NCBI GenBank assembly: GCA_965226755.1
Contig: CBDDDT010000003.1
Coordinates: 1,736,001 to 1,800,000, forward strand
Origin: Bog-113 sp965226755
GTDB lineage: Bacteria; Acidobacteriota; Terriglobia; Bryobacterales; Bryobacteraceae
Reading direction: 5' to 3'
DNA length: 64,000 nucleotides
The notes under the pieces are model-generated. The model saw nothing but the letters and a program-made list of their open reading frames with translations, ran no database searches and was not told the DNA's origin. The translations under genes and the position numbers were made by a program. Shown here piece after piece: positions 16,606 through 26,202 of the stretch (position 1 is its first letter; each line of letters begins with the position of its first letter).

Positions 16606-16761
16606 GGAAAAACCAGTGTAGCCTGCGATCCCGGCGCCTTCGTCGGACGCGATGGGCGGAACGGGAGCCCTCCGACGTCCCGCGGACAATTGTTCGGTAA
16701 TTTTCAGAACGTTCACGCCATCTATTGACAGCAGAGAACTTAGCGTTCAGACTTGCCGAAG

Positions 16762-18258
16762 ATGTACTCATTTTTGCCAACCGCGCTGGCGTTGCTTTCG
16801 CTCGGAATGGCGGTGAATGCGCAGCAGCCTCCGCCGGCGCCGGATCCGACCGCGCAGGTGCCGCCTGCCACGTCCCAGCCCGGAAGTCCGCCATCGGGAA
16901 CGCCGGATAACCCGGGAGCGACCAGCCCCACCCCGGAAACCCAGACGCCGCCGCCGTCCCCTGAGGTGATTCCTTCTGAGCCGCCGCCGCCTCCGGAAAG
17001 CACCGGCCCGGGCATTCTGAGCCGCGGATTCAGCGTGACCCCGTTGGAAAACCAGAACGTCCGGTTCCGGCCCTATCTCTCGTTCTCAGGACTCAGCGAC
17101 AGCGGGCTGACCAGTTTCTCCCCAAACAACCCGACCCAGATTCTCAGCAACCAAAGCTATGGGATCGATGGCGGCTTCGGCATTGAGGGCCGCCGCGTCT
17201 TCAAGAAAGACACCTTTGAGCTGGAGTTTCGCGGCGACGCGTTTCACTACACCCCGGCGAGCCAATACGACGGGGGCAATTACTTTCTGAATCTGAGTTA
17301 CCAGCACTACCTCACCAAGCACATCTCGATCGCTCTGACCGAATCGGCTTCGCTATACACGAACAACTACACCGTGCTCAACTCGGTGGCGGACCTGAGC
17401 GTCGGCGGCACGCAATTTGGGGTAAGCCCCAATACGCAGCTTTTCGACACCCCGACGCTCTCCTTCAGCACCGGCGTCGATATGGTCATCCAGAAGACCA
17501 GCCGCCTTTCGTTCGATCTCGGGGGAACCGGATTCCTGGTTCGGCGTACGGCGACATCCCTCTATGGGACCATCGGCTCGCAAGCCCGCGCGGACATGAG
17601 TTATCGCCTTACGCGGCGCATGACGGTGGGCGGGTACTACGCCTACTCCAACTATGATTTCAACAAGGCCTTCGGCGGCTCCGATGTGGAGACCGGCGGC
17701 CTCATTTTTTCCTATACGATCGCCAAGGGCCTGGAGTTAAGGCTGCGGGGAGGCGCGTCGTATGTCCAGACGAGCGGCATTCAGACGATTACGATCGATC
17801 CGGTCATTGCCGCGATTCTGGGTTATAGCACTGGCACGGCCGTGGTGCGCAGCAGCCAGATTGTTCCCGACATCAGCGCGCAAATTTCAAAGACGCATAA
17901 GTTGGGTACCGCGTCAGCCGAGTTCATCGAGAGCGTGACGCCGGGCAACGGTTTATATCTGACCAGCCGTCACGTCGGTTTCTCGGCCCATTACGATTAC
18001 ACCGGAATCCGTCGCTGGACATTCTCCATCGGAGGCAGCCGCGATACTCTCAGCACGCTGGGTATTCTGATCGGCGAGTTCACCAGCAACGACGCACGGG
18101 CGGGCGTCAGCCGCGTGCTCGCCAAAGGATTTCAGGCGACCGCTTTTGTCGAATACCGGCATTACGATGTCAGCGAGGCCAGTTTCCTGCGGAATTCCTA
18201 CCGCCTGCAGGTAGGGTTCGCCTGGACGCCCAGCGACCGGCCGCTGCGCCTCTGGTAG
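16762..18258 (+). CDS. Outer-membrane beta-barrel protein, proline-rich N-terminus
   Basis: A 498-residue exported protein. The signal peptide is MYSFLPTALALLSLGMAVNA. About 80 residues rich in Pro, Thr and Ser then probably form a periplasmic linker (PPPAPDPTAQVPPATSQPG). The rest has alternating hydrophobic beta strands (RFRPYLSFSGLSDSGL, GIEGRRVFKKDTFELEFRG, GIRRWTFSIGG) and ends FAWTPSDRPLRLW with a C-terminal aromatic, as in barrel proteins. It resembles acidobacterial porin-like or EPS-associated barrels, but no specific family is recognised. The ATG at 16762 was preferred over an in-frame TTG three codons earlier. Divergent from ilvD. Confidence 0.75.
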   Translation: MYSFLPTALALLSLGMAVNAQQPPPAPDPTAQVPPATSQPGSPPSGTPDNPGATSPTPETQTPPPSPEVIPSEPPPPPESTGPGILSRGFSVTPLENQNVRFRPYLSFSGLSDSGLTSFSPNNPTQILSNQSYGIDGGFGIEGRRVFKKDTFELEFRGDAFHYTPASQYDGGNYFLNLSYQHYLTKHISIALTESASLYTNNYTVLNSVADLSVGGTQFGVSPNTQLFDTPTLSFSTGVDMVIQKTSRLSFDLGGTGFLVRRTATSLYGTIGSQARADMSYRLTRRMTVGGYYAYSNYDFNKAFGGSDVETGGLIFSYTIAKGLELRLRGGASYVQTSGIQTITIDPVIAAILGYSTGTAVVRSSQIVPDISAQISKTHKLGTASAEFIESVTPGNGLYLTSRHVGFSAHYDYTGIRRWTFSIGGSRDTLSTLGILIGEFTSNDARAGVSRVLAKGFQATAFVEYRHYDVSEASFLRNSYRLQVGFAWTPSDRPLRLW

Positions 18259-18263
18259 CCGCC

Positions 18264-19046
18264 TCACGGCACTCGGGTCAGCAGGAGCGACGTCGGGATG
18301 GCCGGCTCGATCGCGACAAGGTCTTCCGACAGGCGCCAAACGGTTCCGGGTGCGAAAGGTTGCCCGTCGAGAGTTCCGTGCCCTTCCAGCACGACAGCGT
18401 AACCTTCTCCTCTGAGCTTCGCGGGGTGGTTGACGCTCAGCCGCTCGGTGACAAAATGTTCGCAGGAGCATAGCTCGTCGTGGCCTTCGCCCAGCGTTCG
18501 CGTAACCGTCGCGCCGGCGTGACGCTCGCATCGCATGACGGCCAATGCGCGCTCGAGATGCAGTTCGCGCGGGCGCCCATAGTCGAACAGGCGGTACGTG
18601 ATATCCGAGTTCTCCTGGATCTCGCAAAGCGCAAGTCCCGCGCCGATGGCGTGAACGGTCCCGGCTGGGACCAAGAACGTGTCTCCGGGATGCGCCGGCC
18701 GCCAGCCAAGGCGATCGAGGACCTTCCCGGATCGGCACAAATCGCGAAGGGCCTCGCATTCGACTGTCGCCTCGAAGCCCAAAGCTACCCGTGCATCCGG
18801 CTCGGCTCGGAGGACATGCCACATCTCGGTTTTGCCGAGCGAATTCTCATTCTCGCGGGCATAAGCGTCATCGGGGTGAACCTGCACGGACAGGTTTTCC
18901 GACGTGAACAAAAACTTGATCAGCAGTGCTCCCGCCGGAAACCAGACCTCGCCGATTTTTTCAGTCTGGTTCGGAAACCATGGCGCGAGTTGAGTAGAAC
19001 CCCAGATCCTGGGAACGAACGTCGGCTTAATCCGGCGAGCGCTCAT
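18264..19046 (-). CDS. manA: Mannose-6-phosphate isomerase, class I
   Basis: Zn-dependent interconversion of fructose-6-P and mannose-6-P, feeding GDP-mannose and polysaccharide synthesis. The 260-residue cupin protein has the type I motifs in order: RIWGSTQLAPWFP, LSVQVHPDDAYARENE, GKTEMWHVL, PGDTFLVPAGTVHAIGAG and EIQENSDITYRLFDYGR. It matches the short bacterial form. The ATG at 19046 overlaps the aminotransferase stop as ATGA, indicating coupling in the coaD-aminotransferase-manA operon. The gene ends 5 bases from the convergent outer-membrane protein gene. Confidence 0.92.
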   Translation of the reverse strand: MSARRIKPTFVPRIWGSTQLAPWFPNQTEKIGEVWFPAGALLIKFLFTSENLSVQVHPDDAYARENENSLGKTEMWHVLRAEPDARVALGFEATVECEALRDLCRSGKVLDRLGWRPAHPGDTFLVPAGTVHAIGAGLALCEIQENSDITYRLFDYGRPRELHLERALAVMRCERHAGATVTRTLGEGHDELCSCEHFVTERLSVNHPAKLRGEGYAVVLEGHGTLDGQPFAPGTVWRLSEDLVAIEPAIPTSLLLTRVP

Positions 19047-20248
19047 AAAGCGCGGACGAACGCCTCGATTCGATCGAGACCGCGCTCGAGTTCGGTCATG
19101 GAAGTGGCGTAGGAGATCCGGACGTGTTCGTCCGTTCCGAACGCCTCGCCGGGGACGACGGCGACGTGAGCTTCGGCAAGCAGCCGCTCGGAAAACAGGA
19201 GCGTGGACGCGATGCCGCCACTCCGCATGGCGCGGCTCACATTGGGATAAGCGTAGAAGGCGCCTGCTGGGGTTGTGCAAGTAATTCCGGGGATCGCGTT
19301 GAGGCGCGGGATGACGAAATCGCGGCGCTTCCGGTATTCGGCGAGCATGATGGCGACCGAATCCTGCGGGCCGCGCAGCGCTTCCACGGCAGCCTTTTGC
19401 GCGATGGAAGTGGGGTTGGATGTGGAGTGGCTCTGGAGTTTCAGCATCGCGCCCGCAACCGGCTCGGGAACCAGCCCGTAGCCGATCCGCCAGCCGGTCA
19501 TCGCGTAAGTTTTGGAGACGGTGCCCGCGACCAGCACGTTTTTCTTCGCGCCCGGGATGGAGGCGATGGAGAAGCGCTCCCCTTCATAGAGAAAGTGCGA
19601 GTAGCACTCATCCGTCATGAGATAAACGTTCTGCGCGACACAGAGCCGCAGAATCGCTTCGAACTCTTTGCGCGCGAGCACGGCGCCCGAAGGATTGCAC
19701 GGCGAATTGATGAACACGATCTTGGTGCGCTCGGTGAAGTGCGGTTCGATGGCCGCGGCCGTGAGCGCGAAATTGCTGGACTCGTCCGTGGGCACGAAGA
19801 CGCACTTGCCGCCGGCATAGTTCACGACATCCTTGTAGGTAACCCAATAAGGCGTGGGGATGATGACTTCGTCGCCCGGATTCAGGAGCGCCTGTGTCAG
19901 GTTGAAGATGACGTGCTTCCCGCCTACCGAAATTATGCATTCGGAAGGTTTGTAATCGGTCGCGAACTCCGCCGCGTGAGACTCGACGACGGCTTTCTTC
20001 AACTCCGCCGTGCCTCCGGCGGAAGTATATTTCGTGAAGTTCTGCTCAATCGCGCGGACAGCGGCGGCCTTGATGTTGTCAGGCGTGGGGAAGTCGGGCT
20101 CGCCCGCGCCGAAATCGACCACATCGACGCCTTGCTGGCGCAGGCGGTCGGCGTCGGCGGAGACTTTCAGGGTCGAGGAAACGCTGATGGCCGAGATGCG
20201 CTCGGCGAGCGCCATTTTGTGGGTTGCGGGTGTGATTGTTGGGGTCAT
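19043..20248 (-). CDS. aspC: Aspartate-type aminotransferase (class I, PLP-dependent)
   Basis: A 401-residue fold-type I aminotransferase, probably transferring amino groups between aspartate and 2-oxoglutarate. Motifs include DFGAGEPDFPTPDNIKAAA, KYTSAGGTAELKKAV, PTPYWVTYKDVV, INSPCNPSGAV, DECYSHFLYEG and the PLP lysine in VSKTYAMTGWRIGYG. The sequence fits the I-gamma aspartate aminotransferase group. The ATG at 20248 lies 8 bases after the coaD stop; an in-frame ATG at 20215 is the alternative. Substrate specificity (Asp versus prephenate or aromatic) is not fixed by these motifs. Confidence 0.9.
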   Translation of the reverse strand: MTPTITPATHKMALAERISAISVSSTLKVSADADRLRQQGVDVVDFGAGEPDFPTPDNIKAAAVRAIEQNFTKYTSAGGTAELKKAVVESHAAEFATDYKPSECIISVGGKHVIFNLTQALLNPGDEVIIPTPYWVTYKDVVNYAGGKCVFVPTDESSNFALTAAAIEPHFTERTKIVFINSPCNPSGAVLARKEFEAILRLCVAQNVYLMTDECYSHFLYEGERFSIASIPGAKKNVLVAGTVSKTYAMTGWRIGYGLVPEPVAGAMLKLQSHSTSNPTSIAQKAAVEALRGPQDSVAIMLAEYRKRRDFVIPRLNAIPGITCTTPAGAFYAYPNVSRAMRSGGIASTLLFSERLLAEAHVAVVPGEAFGTDEHVRISYATSMTELERGLDRIEAFVRAL

Positions 20249-20256
20249 GTCGATGC

Positions 20257-20775
20257 TTAGTCCGCCGATTCGTTCATCGTAAGGTGAAGCCGGTCGCGGA
20301 GGCGTTGCTCCACGAAGGGCGGAACGAGTCCGGTGATATTGCCGCCCAGGGCGATGACTTCCTTTACAAGGCGCGAACTGATGAAAGAGTGCGCCTCTCG
20401 AGCCATTAGAAACACGGTTTCCACGCCGGGGGCGAGTTTGCGATTCATGTGGGCCATCTGCAGTTCGTACTCGTAATCGGAGATGGCGCGGATCCCGCGA
20501 AGGATTACGGTCGCCTGCCGGGATGCGGCGTAGTGGACCAGCAGGCCGTTGAAGCAATCCACTTCCACGTTAGGAAGGTGATTGACGGCTTCGCAGAGCA
20601 TTTCCATGCGCTCATCGACCGAGAACAGAGGCGCCTTGCTTTCGTTGCGAAGAATCGACACGATGAAGCGCTCGAACAAGCGGGCGCCCCGCTCGATGAG
20701 ATCCAGGTGGCCGCTCGTGATCGGGTCGAACGATCCGGGGTAGATGGCCACCACGCGTGCTGGCTTGAGGTACAT
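20257..20775 (-). CDS. coaD: Phosphopantetheine adenylyltransferase
   Basis: Fourth step of coenzyme A synthesis: phosphopantetheine plus ATP to dephospho-CoA. The 172-residue protein has the nucleotidyltransferase signature YPGSFDPITSGHLDLIERG, then GIRAISDYEYELQMAHMNR and the C-terminal SSRLVKEVIALGGNI. It is slightly longer than the usual 160 residues because of a six-residue N-terminal extension. It is the first gene of the coaD-aspC-manA operon. Confidence 0.96.
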   Translation of the reverse strand: MYLKPARVVAIYPGSFDPITSGHLDLIERGARLFERFIVSILRNESKAPLFSVDERMEMLCEAVNHLPNVEVDCFNGLLVHYAASRQATVILRGIRAISDYEYELQMAHMNRKLAPGVETVFLMAREAHSFISSRLVKEVIALGGNITGLVPPFVEQRLRDRLHLTMNESAD

Positions 20776-20886
20776 TACGGAACTTTCTAGTTTAGCTGGT
20801 AGACGTTGGATAATCCGGGAAGCGGCTGGCGTGGAAGCTCCGGGACAGGGCGGAGCCTCGATTATTTTTTTGAAAGGAGCTTATTC

Positions 20887-22383
20887 ATGAAGACGGATGT
20901 GCTGGTGGCCGGCGCGGGCCCGGTGGGACTGACGATGGCCGCCGAACTGGCCAGATATGGCGCCTCCGTCCGGATTATCGATAAGGCGGCGCAACGCTCG
21001 GACAAATCCAAGGCGCTGGTCATCTGGAGCCGCACGCTGGAGTTGATGGATCGGATGGGATGCACGGCGCGATTCCTCGAAGCAGGCTTGAAGGTCTCGG
21101 CCGCCAATATCGTCGCTGGGGACAAACTGATCGCTCACATCACCCTGGACGGCCTGGCTTCACCCCATCCCTACGCTCTGGTCCTTCCCCAGAGCGACAC
21201 CGAGCGATTGCTGGAAGAACACCTCAACGCCCATGGGGTCCGGGTGGAGCGGAGCGTGGAACTGGCGCGGTTCGCCGGCGCCGAACAGGGAGTCGTTTCC
21301 ACGTTGCGTCACGCCGATGGGCAGGAAGAGACTGTCGAGACATCCTGGCTGGCCGGATGCGACGGAGCGCACAGCAGCGTGCGCCACCAGTTAGGGATGG
21401 AATTTCGAGGCGACACCCTCACGAGTAAATGGATGCTCGCCGACCTCCACCTGAGCGGCGCGCCGCACGCCGGCGAAATCGACATCGACTGGCACGCGGA
21501 AGGCGTGCTCGCGATCTTTCCGATCACTCAGGACCGCTACCGCGTGATCGCCGACGTGGGCGACAGTTCCGGCGACGCGCTCCCGCTCGATCCCAGCTTG
21601 GACGACGTTCAGGCAGTTCTGGACAGACGCGGTCCGGGCGGCGTCCATGCTTCGGACCCTCTGTGGTTAGCGGGATTTCGCATCAATGAGCGTAAAGTAA
21701 AAGACTACCGGAAAGGTCGCGTGTTCCTGGCCGGCGACGCCGCCCATGTCCATAGCCCGGCGGGCGGTCAGGGGATGAACACGGGAATGCAGGACGCGTG
21801 CAATCTCGCCTGGAAGCTGGCTCTCGTCTGTCGCGGAATCGGCGGGACCGAGCCGCTTCTCGGCAGCTACAGCATCGAGCGTAGCGCCGTCGGTGACCAG
21901 GTGCTGGAGAATGCGGGACGTCTCACCGCGATCGGCGTCATGCGCGGTGAAGTGAAACAATCGATTCGCAACCACTTAGTGTCGCTTGTGTTCGGAATCG
22001 CGCCGATTCGCGAAATGGCGGCCCGGGCCGTCACGGAGGTTTCCATCGGGTACCCGGCCAGTCCGCTGAATGCTCATAGCGGGCACAACCCCGGCGCGCC
22101 GCTCGCAGGGGAGCGCGCTCCCATTCGCGATAGCGAAGTCCCGGCCGGGGCGGGCGACACGCCCCGCTTTGTCCTGTTCGCCGATGCGGGCGAAGATCTA
22201 TCGACGCGGCTCCTGGCGCCATACCCCGATCTTCTGGATCCGAACGTGCGGCAGCCGTTCCATGCCGGCGGACTCTGGTTGATTCGGCCGGATGGCTACA
22301 CCGCGCTGGCGACCCGGCGTGACGACCTGGAGCACGTTTCCAAATTTCTCGACGGGCTGGTGCCGAGCGTCCATGGGCGCTGA
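20887..22383 (+). CDS. FAD-dependent monooxygenase (PheA/TfdB-type aromatic hydroxylase family)
   Basis: A 498-residue flavoprotein of the p-hydroxybenzoate hydroxylase fold. It has the dinucleotide-binding GAGPVGLTMAAELARYG at the N-terminus, the DG motif GCDGAHSSVRHQLGM, and the GD motif in RVFLAGDAAHVHSPAGGQ, continuing GMNTGMQDACNLAWKLALV. A thioredoxin-like C-terminal region follows, as in phenol-hydroxylase-type enzymes. GGAG lies 8 bases before the ATG at 20887. Probably hydroxylates an aromatic or polyketide-like substrate; the identity is unknown. Its last codons overlap the start of the next gene by 11 bases. Confidence 0.85.
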   Translation: MKTDVLVAGAGPVGLTMAAELARYGASVRIIDKAAQRSDKSKALVIWSRTLELMDRMGCTARFLEAGLKVSAANIVAGDKLIAHITLDGLASPHPYALVLPQSDTERLLEEHLNAHGVRVERSVELARFAGAEQGVVSTLRHADGQEETVETSWLAGCDGAHSSVRHQLGMEFRGDTLTSKWMLADLHLSGAPHAGEIDIDWHAEGVLAIFPITQDRYRVIADVGDSSGDALPLDPSLDDVQAVLDRRGPGGVHASDPLWLAGFRINERKVKDYRKGRVFLAGDAAHVHSPAGGQGMNTGMQDACNLAWKLALVCRGIGGTEPLLGSYSIERSAVGDQVLENAGRLTAIGVMRGEVKQSIRNHLVSLVFGIAPIREMAARAVTEVSIGYPASPLNAHSGHNPGAPLAGERAPIRDSEVPAGAGDTPRFVLFADAGEDLSTRLLAPYPDLLDPNVRQPFHAGGLWLIRPDGYTALATRRDDLEHVSKFLDGLVPSVHGR

Positions 22384-23479
22384 ATCGCCGAGACGGCAGG
22401 ATCCGGAAGCGCTTCTTCGCCAGGTGCAGGCTGAGGAGGAGTACCAAAGCCGCGGGCGGCTGAAAATCTTCCTCGGATATGCATCGGGCGTAGGAAAATC
22501 GTTCCGCATGTTGGATGAAGGCCGGCGGCGGCACGAGCGGGGACAGGATGTCGTCGTGGGCGCGCTACAGGCGAAAGTCGATGCCGATATCGCGCGTCTG
22601 CTCCAGCGCCTCGAAATCATTCCGTTGGTGGAAGTGAACGGCTGGCCCATGATCGATCTCGAAACCATTCTGCGCCGGCGGCCGCAAGTTTGCCTGATCG
22701 ACGGCCTCGCCTTCGACAACCCGCCCGGTTCGCCGCATGCCAGCCGGTGGCAGGACGTTGAGGAGCTGTTGAGCGCGGGGATCTCAGTGATCACCACCAT
22801 CAATCTAGGCTTCATCACAGAGCACCAGGAGGATGTCGCGCGGGTCACCGGGAAACCTCCGCGCCAAACCGTACCCGTGGCTTTCATCCGCGGATCCGAC
22901 GAAATCGTGGTGGTGGACGCGCCGGCGAATGCATCCATGCTGCGCGGCAATGAGGTCCCGTCTGAGGCGGGAAACACTGCCGCGCAGAGGCGCGGCCAGT
23001 ATGCCGAGCTGCGCGAGATTGCGCTGCTGCTGGCCGCGGACGTCGTCGACCGGCAACTGGAGCAATACCTGGAGCGCAACGGCGTGCGCCAGACGTGGGG
23101 AACGCAGGAGCGGATTCTGCTTTGCCTCACCCCGCGGGCGAACGCGGCCAAGATGATTGAAAGCGGACGTCGCATCGCCGCCGGCTTTCATGGCGAACTG
23201 ATCGCGGCCTATGTCCAGCAGCAATGCCTCGATGCCGAGAGTCAGCGGGCGTTGGATCTAAACTTGGAGCACGCCAGGGAAGCTGGAGCGGCGATCGAGA
23301 CTTTAACGGGAGACGACCCGATCGCGGCCCTGATCGAATTTGCCGAGAGGCGCGGGATTACACAGATCTTCGTCGGCCATAGCATGCGGGAAGGGTGGAG
23401 AGCGCGCCTGTTTGGCAGTCCTCTGGATCGCCTTCTTCGCAAGAGACGCGGCATGGACGTGCGCGTTTTTCCTCACTGA
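22373..23479 (+). CDS. Orphan KdpD N-terminal-domain/USP protein, copy 1 (divergent)
   Basis: A 368-residue protein equal to the cytoplasmic sensor half of KdpD without membrane or kinase parts. Residues about 20-230 are the KdpD nucleotide-binding domain (RLKIFLGYASGVGKSFRMLDEG; Walker A GVGKS). A UspA-like domain follows (ERILLCLTPRANAAKMIESG, ending GRLLRKRRGMDVRVF-like). The conserved VDE-x-x-HTN-x-PG segment is altered to IDGLAFDNPPG, so the Walker B acidic pair is changed. It overlaps the monooxygenase gene and is 29 bases upstream of a better-conserved paralogue. No kdpFABC genes lie in the window, so a K+/c-di-AMP sensing role is only inferred. Confidence 0.8.
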   Translation: MGAESPRRQDPEALLRQVQAEEEYQSRGRLKIFLGYASGVGKSFRMLDEGRRRHERGQDVVVGALQAKVDADIARLLQRLEIIPLVEVNGWPMIDLETILRRRPQVCLIDGLAFDNPPGSPHASRWQDVEELLSAGISVITTINLGFITEHQEDVARVTGKPPRQTVPVAFIRGSDEIVVVDAPANASMLRGNEVPSEAGNTAAQRRGQYAELREIALLLAADVVDRQLEQYLERNGVRQTWGTQERILLCLTPRANAAKMIESGRRIAAGFHGELIAAYVQQQCLDAESQRALDLNLEHAREAGAAIETLTGDDPIAALIEFAERRGITQIFVGHSMREGWRARLFGSPLDRLLRKRRGMDVRVFPH

Positions 23480-23508
23480 GGCGACACTGGTGAACGCATG
23501 AGGGAATT

Positions 23509-24624
23509 GTGAGTCGCGGCACGCTGAAAATCTTTCTCGGCTTCGCGGCGGGAGTGGGCAAGACCTATCAGATGCTGGAAGAAGCGCAAGCCGCCGCCCG
23601 CGCGGGGGTGGATGTGGTGGTCGGATACTTTGAGCCTCACGGCCGTAAAGACACCATCGCGCTCACGCAAGGGCTGGAAACGATTCCCCGCAAGGAGATT
23701 GAGTATCGGGGAACCGTTTTCGGCGAGATGGACACCGAAGCCATCCTGCTGCGCAAACCCGCACTTTGCGCCGTCGATGAGTTTCCGCACACCAATGTTC
23801 CCGGTTGCAAACGCAACAAGAGATGGGAGGACGTGCTGGCGCTTCTCGACGCGGGAATTAATGTCCTGACCACCATGAACATCCAGCACCTGGAAAGTCT
23901 CAACGATCAGGTGTTCCAGATCTCAGGGGTGCGTGTCCGGGAGACGATTCCCGATTGGGTGATGGAGCAGGCTACCGAGGTGGTGATGGTGGACCTTACG
24001 CCCCGTGCGCTGCTGAACCGCCTCGAACGCGGAGTCGTTTACAGTCCGGAGAAGGCCCGGCAGGCCATGACGAAGTTCTTCCGCGAATCCACGCTGGTTG
24101 CGCTGCGGGAGATGGCGCTGCGCCAGACCGCGCATGAAGTGGGCACGCGCCACCTGGAGGACGAAGCGGACCGTAACGGACTGACAAGCAGCTCCGAGCC
24201 CCGCGTTGAACCGCGTTCCGACCAGAAAATTTTAGTTTTGATCACGCCTGATCCTTCCAGCGCGGGGCTCATTCGCCGGGCCAAGCGTGTGGCGGATTTC
24301 ATCGCGGCGGAGTGCATCGCGGTCGCGGTGACCAAGTCTCCCGGCCGGGATGCGGCCAGCCGCGAAAAAGTGGAGAGGCATCTGAACTTCGCGCGCAACC
24401 TCCATGTGGAGACGCGAGTGATCGAAGGGACCAGCGTCACCGAAGCGCTGGTTCAGTTCGCCCGCACTCACGGCGCCACCCAGATTTTCATGAACTGGCC
24501 CAAGCAGCCCCGGTGGGCTCTCCCGTTCGTCAGGAATGAAATTCAAAACGCGGTGCGCCTCGCGCGGGACATGCAAATCACGATCGTGGACGACCGCCGT
24601 TTCTCGCAGGAATCCAAGGCGTAG
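23509..24624 (+). CDS. Orphan KdpD N-terminal-domain/USP protein, copy 2
   Basis: A 371-residue paralogue of the preceding gene with canonical KdpD N-terminal motifs: TLKIFLGFAAGVGKTYQML, GYFEPHGRKDT, ALCAVDEFPHTNVPG, RWEDVLALLDAGINVLTT and MNIQHLESLND. A UspA-like domain follows (KILVLITPDPSSAGLIRRAK) and includes ATQIFMNWPKQPRW. The histidine-kinase half of full KdpD is absent. The GTG at 23509 has a GAGGG just upstream. In KdpD this region senses K+ and binds c-di-AMP in some species; a free-standing form may act as an adaptor. That is inference. Confidence 0.85.
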   Translation: MSRGTLKIFLGFAAGVGKTYQMLEEAQAAARAGVDVVVGYFEPHGRKDTIALTQGLETIPRKEIEYRGTVFGEMDTEAILLRKPALCAVDEFPHTNVPGCKRNKRWEDVLALLDAGINVLTTMNIQHLESLNDQVFQISGVRVRETIPDWVMEQATEVVMVDLTPRALLNRLERGVVYSPEKARQAMTKFFRESTLVALREMALRQTAHEVGTRHLEDEADRNGLTSSSEPRVEPRSDQKILVLITPDPSSAGLIRRAKRVADFIAAECIAVAVTKSPGRDAASREKVERHLNFARNLHVETRVIEGTSVTEALVQFARTHGATQIFMNWPKQPRWALPFVRNEIQNAVRLARDMQITIVDDRRFSQESKA

Positions 24625-24693
24625 CCGGCGAGGGCCGCCCGGGCGCGGATATGGCGCGGGAATATAATAACGGCAACGAAATGGAGATTCCAG

Positions 24694-26076
24694 ATGCCCC
24701 AAGATCCCGTTGACCGAAGAGATTTTCTAAAGACTGCCGCCGGCGTGACCGCGACCCTGGGCGCCGCCCGCGGCCTGCTGGCGGCGAAAGGCCCCGCGAA
24801 GCCGGCCGGTCGCGTTGTCGGCGCGAACGACCGGATCAACATCGGCATGATCGGAGTGGGAGGACGGGGCTCTTATCTCGCCGGTAAGTTCGCTAAGTTC
24901 GGAACCGAAAATCCCGACTCGTGTCAAATCGTGGCCGTTTGCGACGTGTACGAGAAGCGCAAGCGAGCAGCCGCGGAGAAGCACAATGTCAAGGGCTATC
25001 TCGATTACCGGGAAGTCCTCGCGCTTCCCGATGTGGACGCCGTGGTGGTGGCGACGCCGGATCACTGGCACGCGAAGATCGCGCTGGCGGCGATGGACGC
25101 CGGCAAGGACGTGTACTGTGAAAAGCCCATGAGTCATACGATCGAGGAGGCTCTTCAGTTATCCCGCACCGTGCGGGAAACCAAGCGCGTTCTGCAAGTC
25201 GGCTCGCAGACCACTTCCGCGGATCAGTGGCACAAAGCCAAGAAGGCGATCGCGGACGGGATGATCGGGCAAATGATCGAGAGCCAGGGCTCGTATCACC
25301 GGAACTCCATCGAGGGCGAATGGAATTACAAAATCGATCCGGAAGCCGGTCCCGACGGTAAGGGCGAAAACTATATCGACTGGAAGACGTGGCTCGGTCC
25401 CGCCACTAAGCGGCCCTACGACGCGGATCGGTTCTTCCGCTTCCGCAAATACTGGGATTACTCCGGCGGGATCGCGACCGATCTCTTCTTCCACGTTGTC
25501 GCCCCGCTGAACATTTGCTGGCCGGAACCGCAGTTCCCTTATCGCGTGATGGCGAGCGGCGGGATCTATGTATTCAAGGATGAACGCGAAGTGCCCGACA
25601 CCTTCTTCCTGCTTGCGGATTATCCGAAGGGGCACACGCTGACGCTCGGGTCCACCATGGCGAATTCCCGGCACATCCCCGGGCTCATTCGCGGCCATCT
25701 GGGATCGATCGTGATGGTGGAGAACGGACAGTTCGAGAGCGCGACCGATCACATCTCTGTTTTCCCGGAGAAGCGCGTTGTGGACGCCACGGAAACGCCC
25801 GAGGAGGCCGCCGCTCACCCGGAATTCGCCGCTTACAAGGAGAAGTTCGGGGATAGCGAGATCACCATCCCGGTGGATCAGACGGACTTGATGACCACGC
25901 ACATCGGAAACTTCCTTTCCTGCATTCGCACGCGCGAAAAGCCGACGCTGGATGTGGACACGGCCCTGCATGCCCAAGTGACCATTTCCATGGCCGTGCA
26001 GTCATACCGCGAAGGAAGAGTCCTGTTCTGGGACGAAAAGACCATGAAGGTTGTGCCGCACCCCGTTAAAGCTTAG
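24694..26076 (+). CDS. Tat-exported Gfo/Idh/MocA-family oxidoreductase
   Basis: A 460-residue NAD(P)-dependent dehydrogenase family member. The N-terminus has a twin-arginine signal (DRRDFLKTAAGVTATLGAA). The Rossmann part contains INIGMIGVGGRGSYLAGKF, VAVCDVYEKRKRAAAEKH, VVVATPDHWHAKIALAAMDA and the family signature DVYCEKPMSHTIEEALQ. The C-terminal domain includes FFRFRKYWDYSGGIATDLF. Tat-exported MocA proteins are abundant in Acidobacteria and Planctomycetes and are thought to act on carbohydrates or glycosides; some use bound NAD. Substrate unknown. Transcribed alone, ahead of the cold-shock gene. Confidence 0.9.
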   Translation: MPQDPVDRRDFLKTAAGVTATLGAARGLLAAKGPAKPAGRVVGANDRINIGMIGVGGRGSYLAGKFAKFGTENPDSCQIVAVCDVYEKRKRAAAEKHNVKGYLDYREVLALPDVDAVVVATPDHWHAKIALAAMDAGKDVYCEKPMSHTIEEALQLSRTVRETKRVLQVGSQTTSADQWHKAKKAIADGMIGQMIESQGSYHRNSIEGEWNYKIDPEAGPDGKGENYIDWKTWLGPATKRPYDADRFFRFRKYWDYSGGIATDLFFHVVAPLNICWPEPQFPYRVMASGGIYVFKDEREVPDTFFLLADYPKGHTLTLGSTMANSRHIPGLIRGHLGSIVMVENGQFESATDHISVFPEKRVVDATETPEEAAAHPEFAAYKEKFGDSEITIPVDQTDLMTTHIGNFLSCIRTREKPTLDVDTALHAQVTISMAVQSYREGRVLFWDEKTMKVVPHPVKA

Positions 26077-26202
26077 GTGTCGGACCCCGCCTTTACGAGG
26101 CTGGTTCATGTATACTCAATCATCCATTTTGACCAGATTGCCGGTCTGGGGCTGGCTGTTGAGGTCGGAGTGATCGTATAAAAGCTGAAAAGGAATGCAT
26201 GC

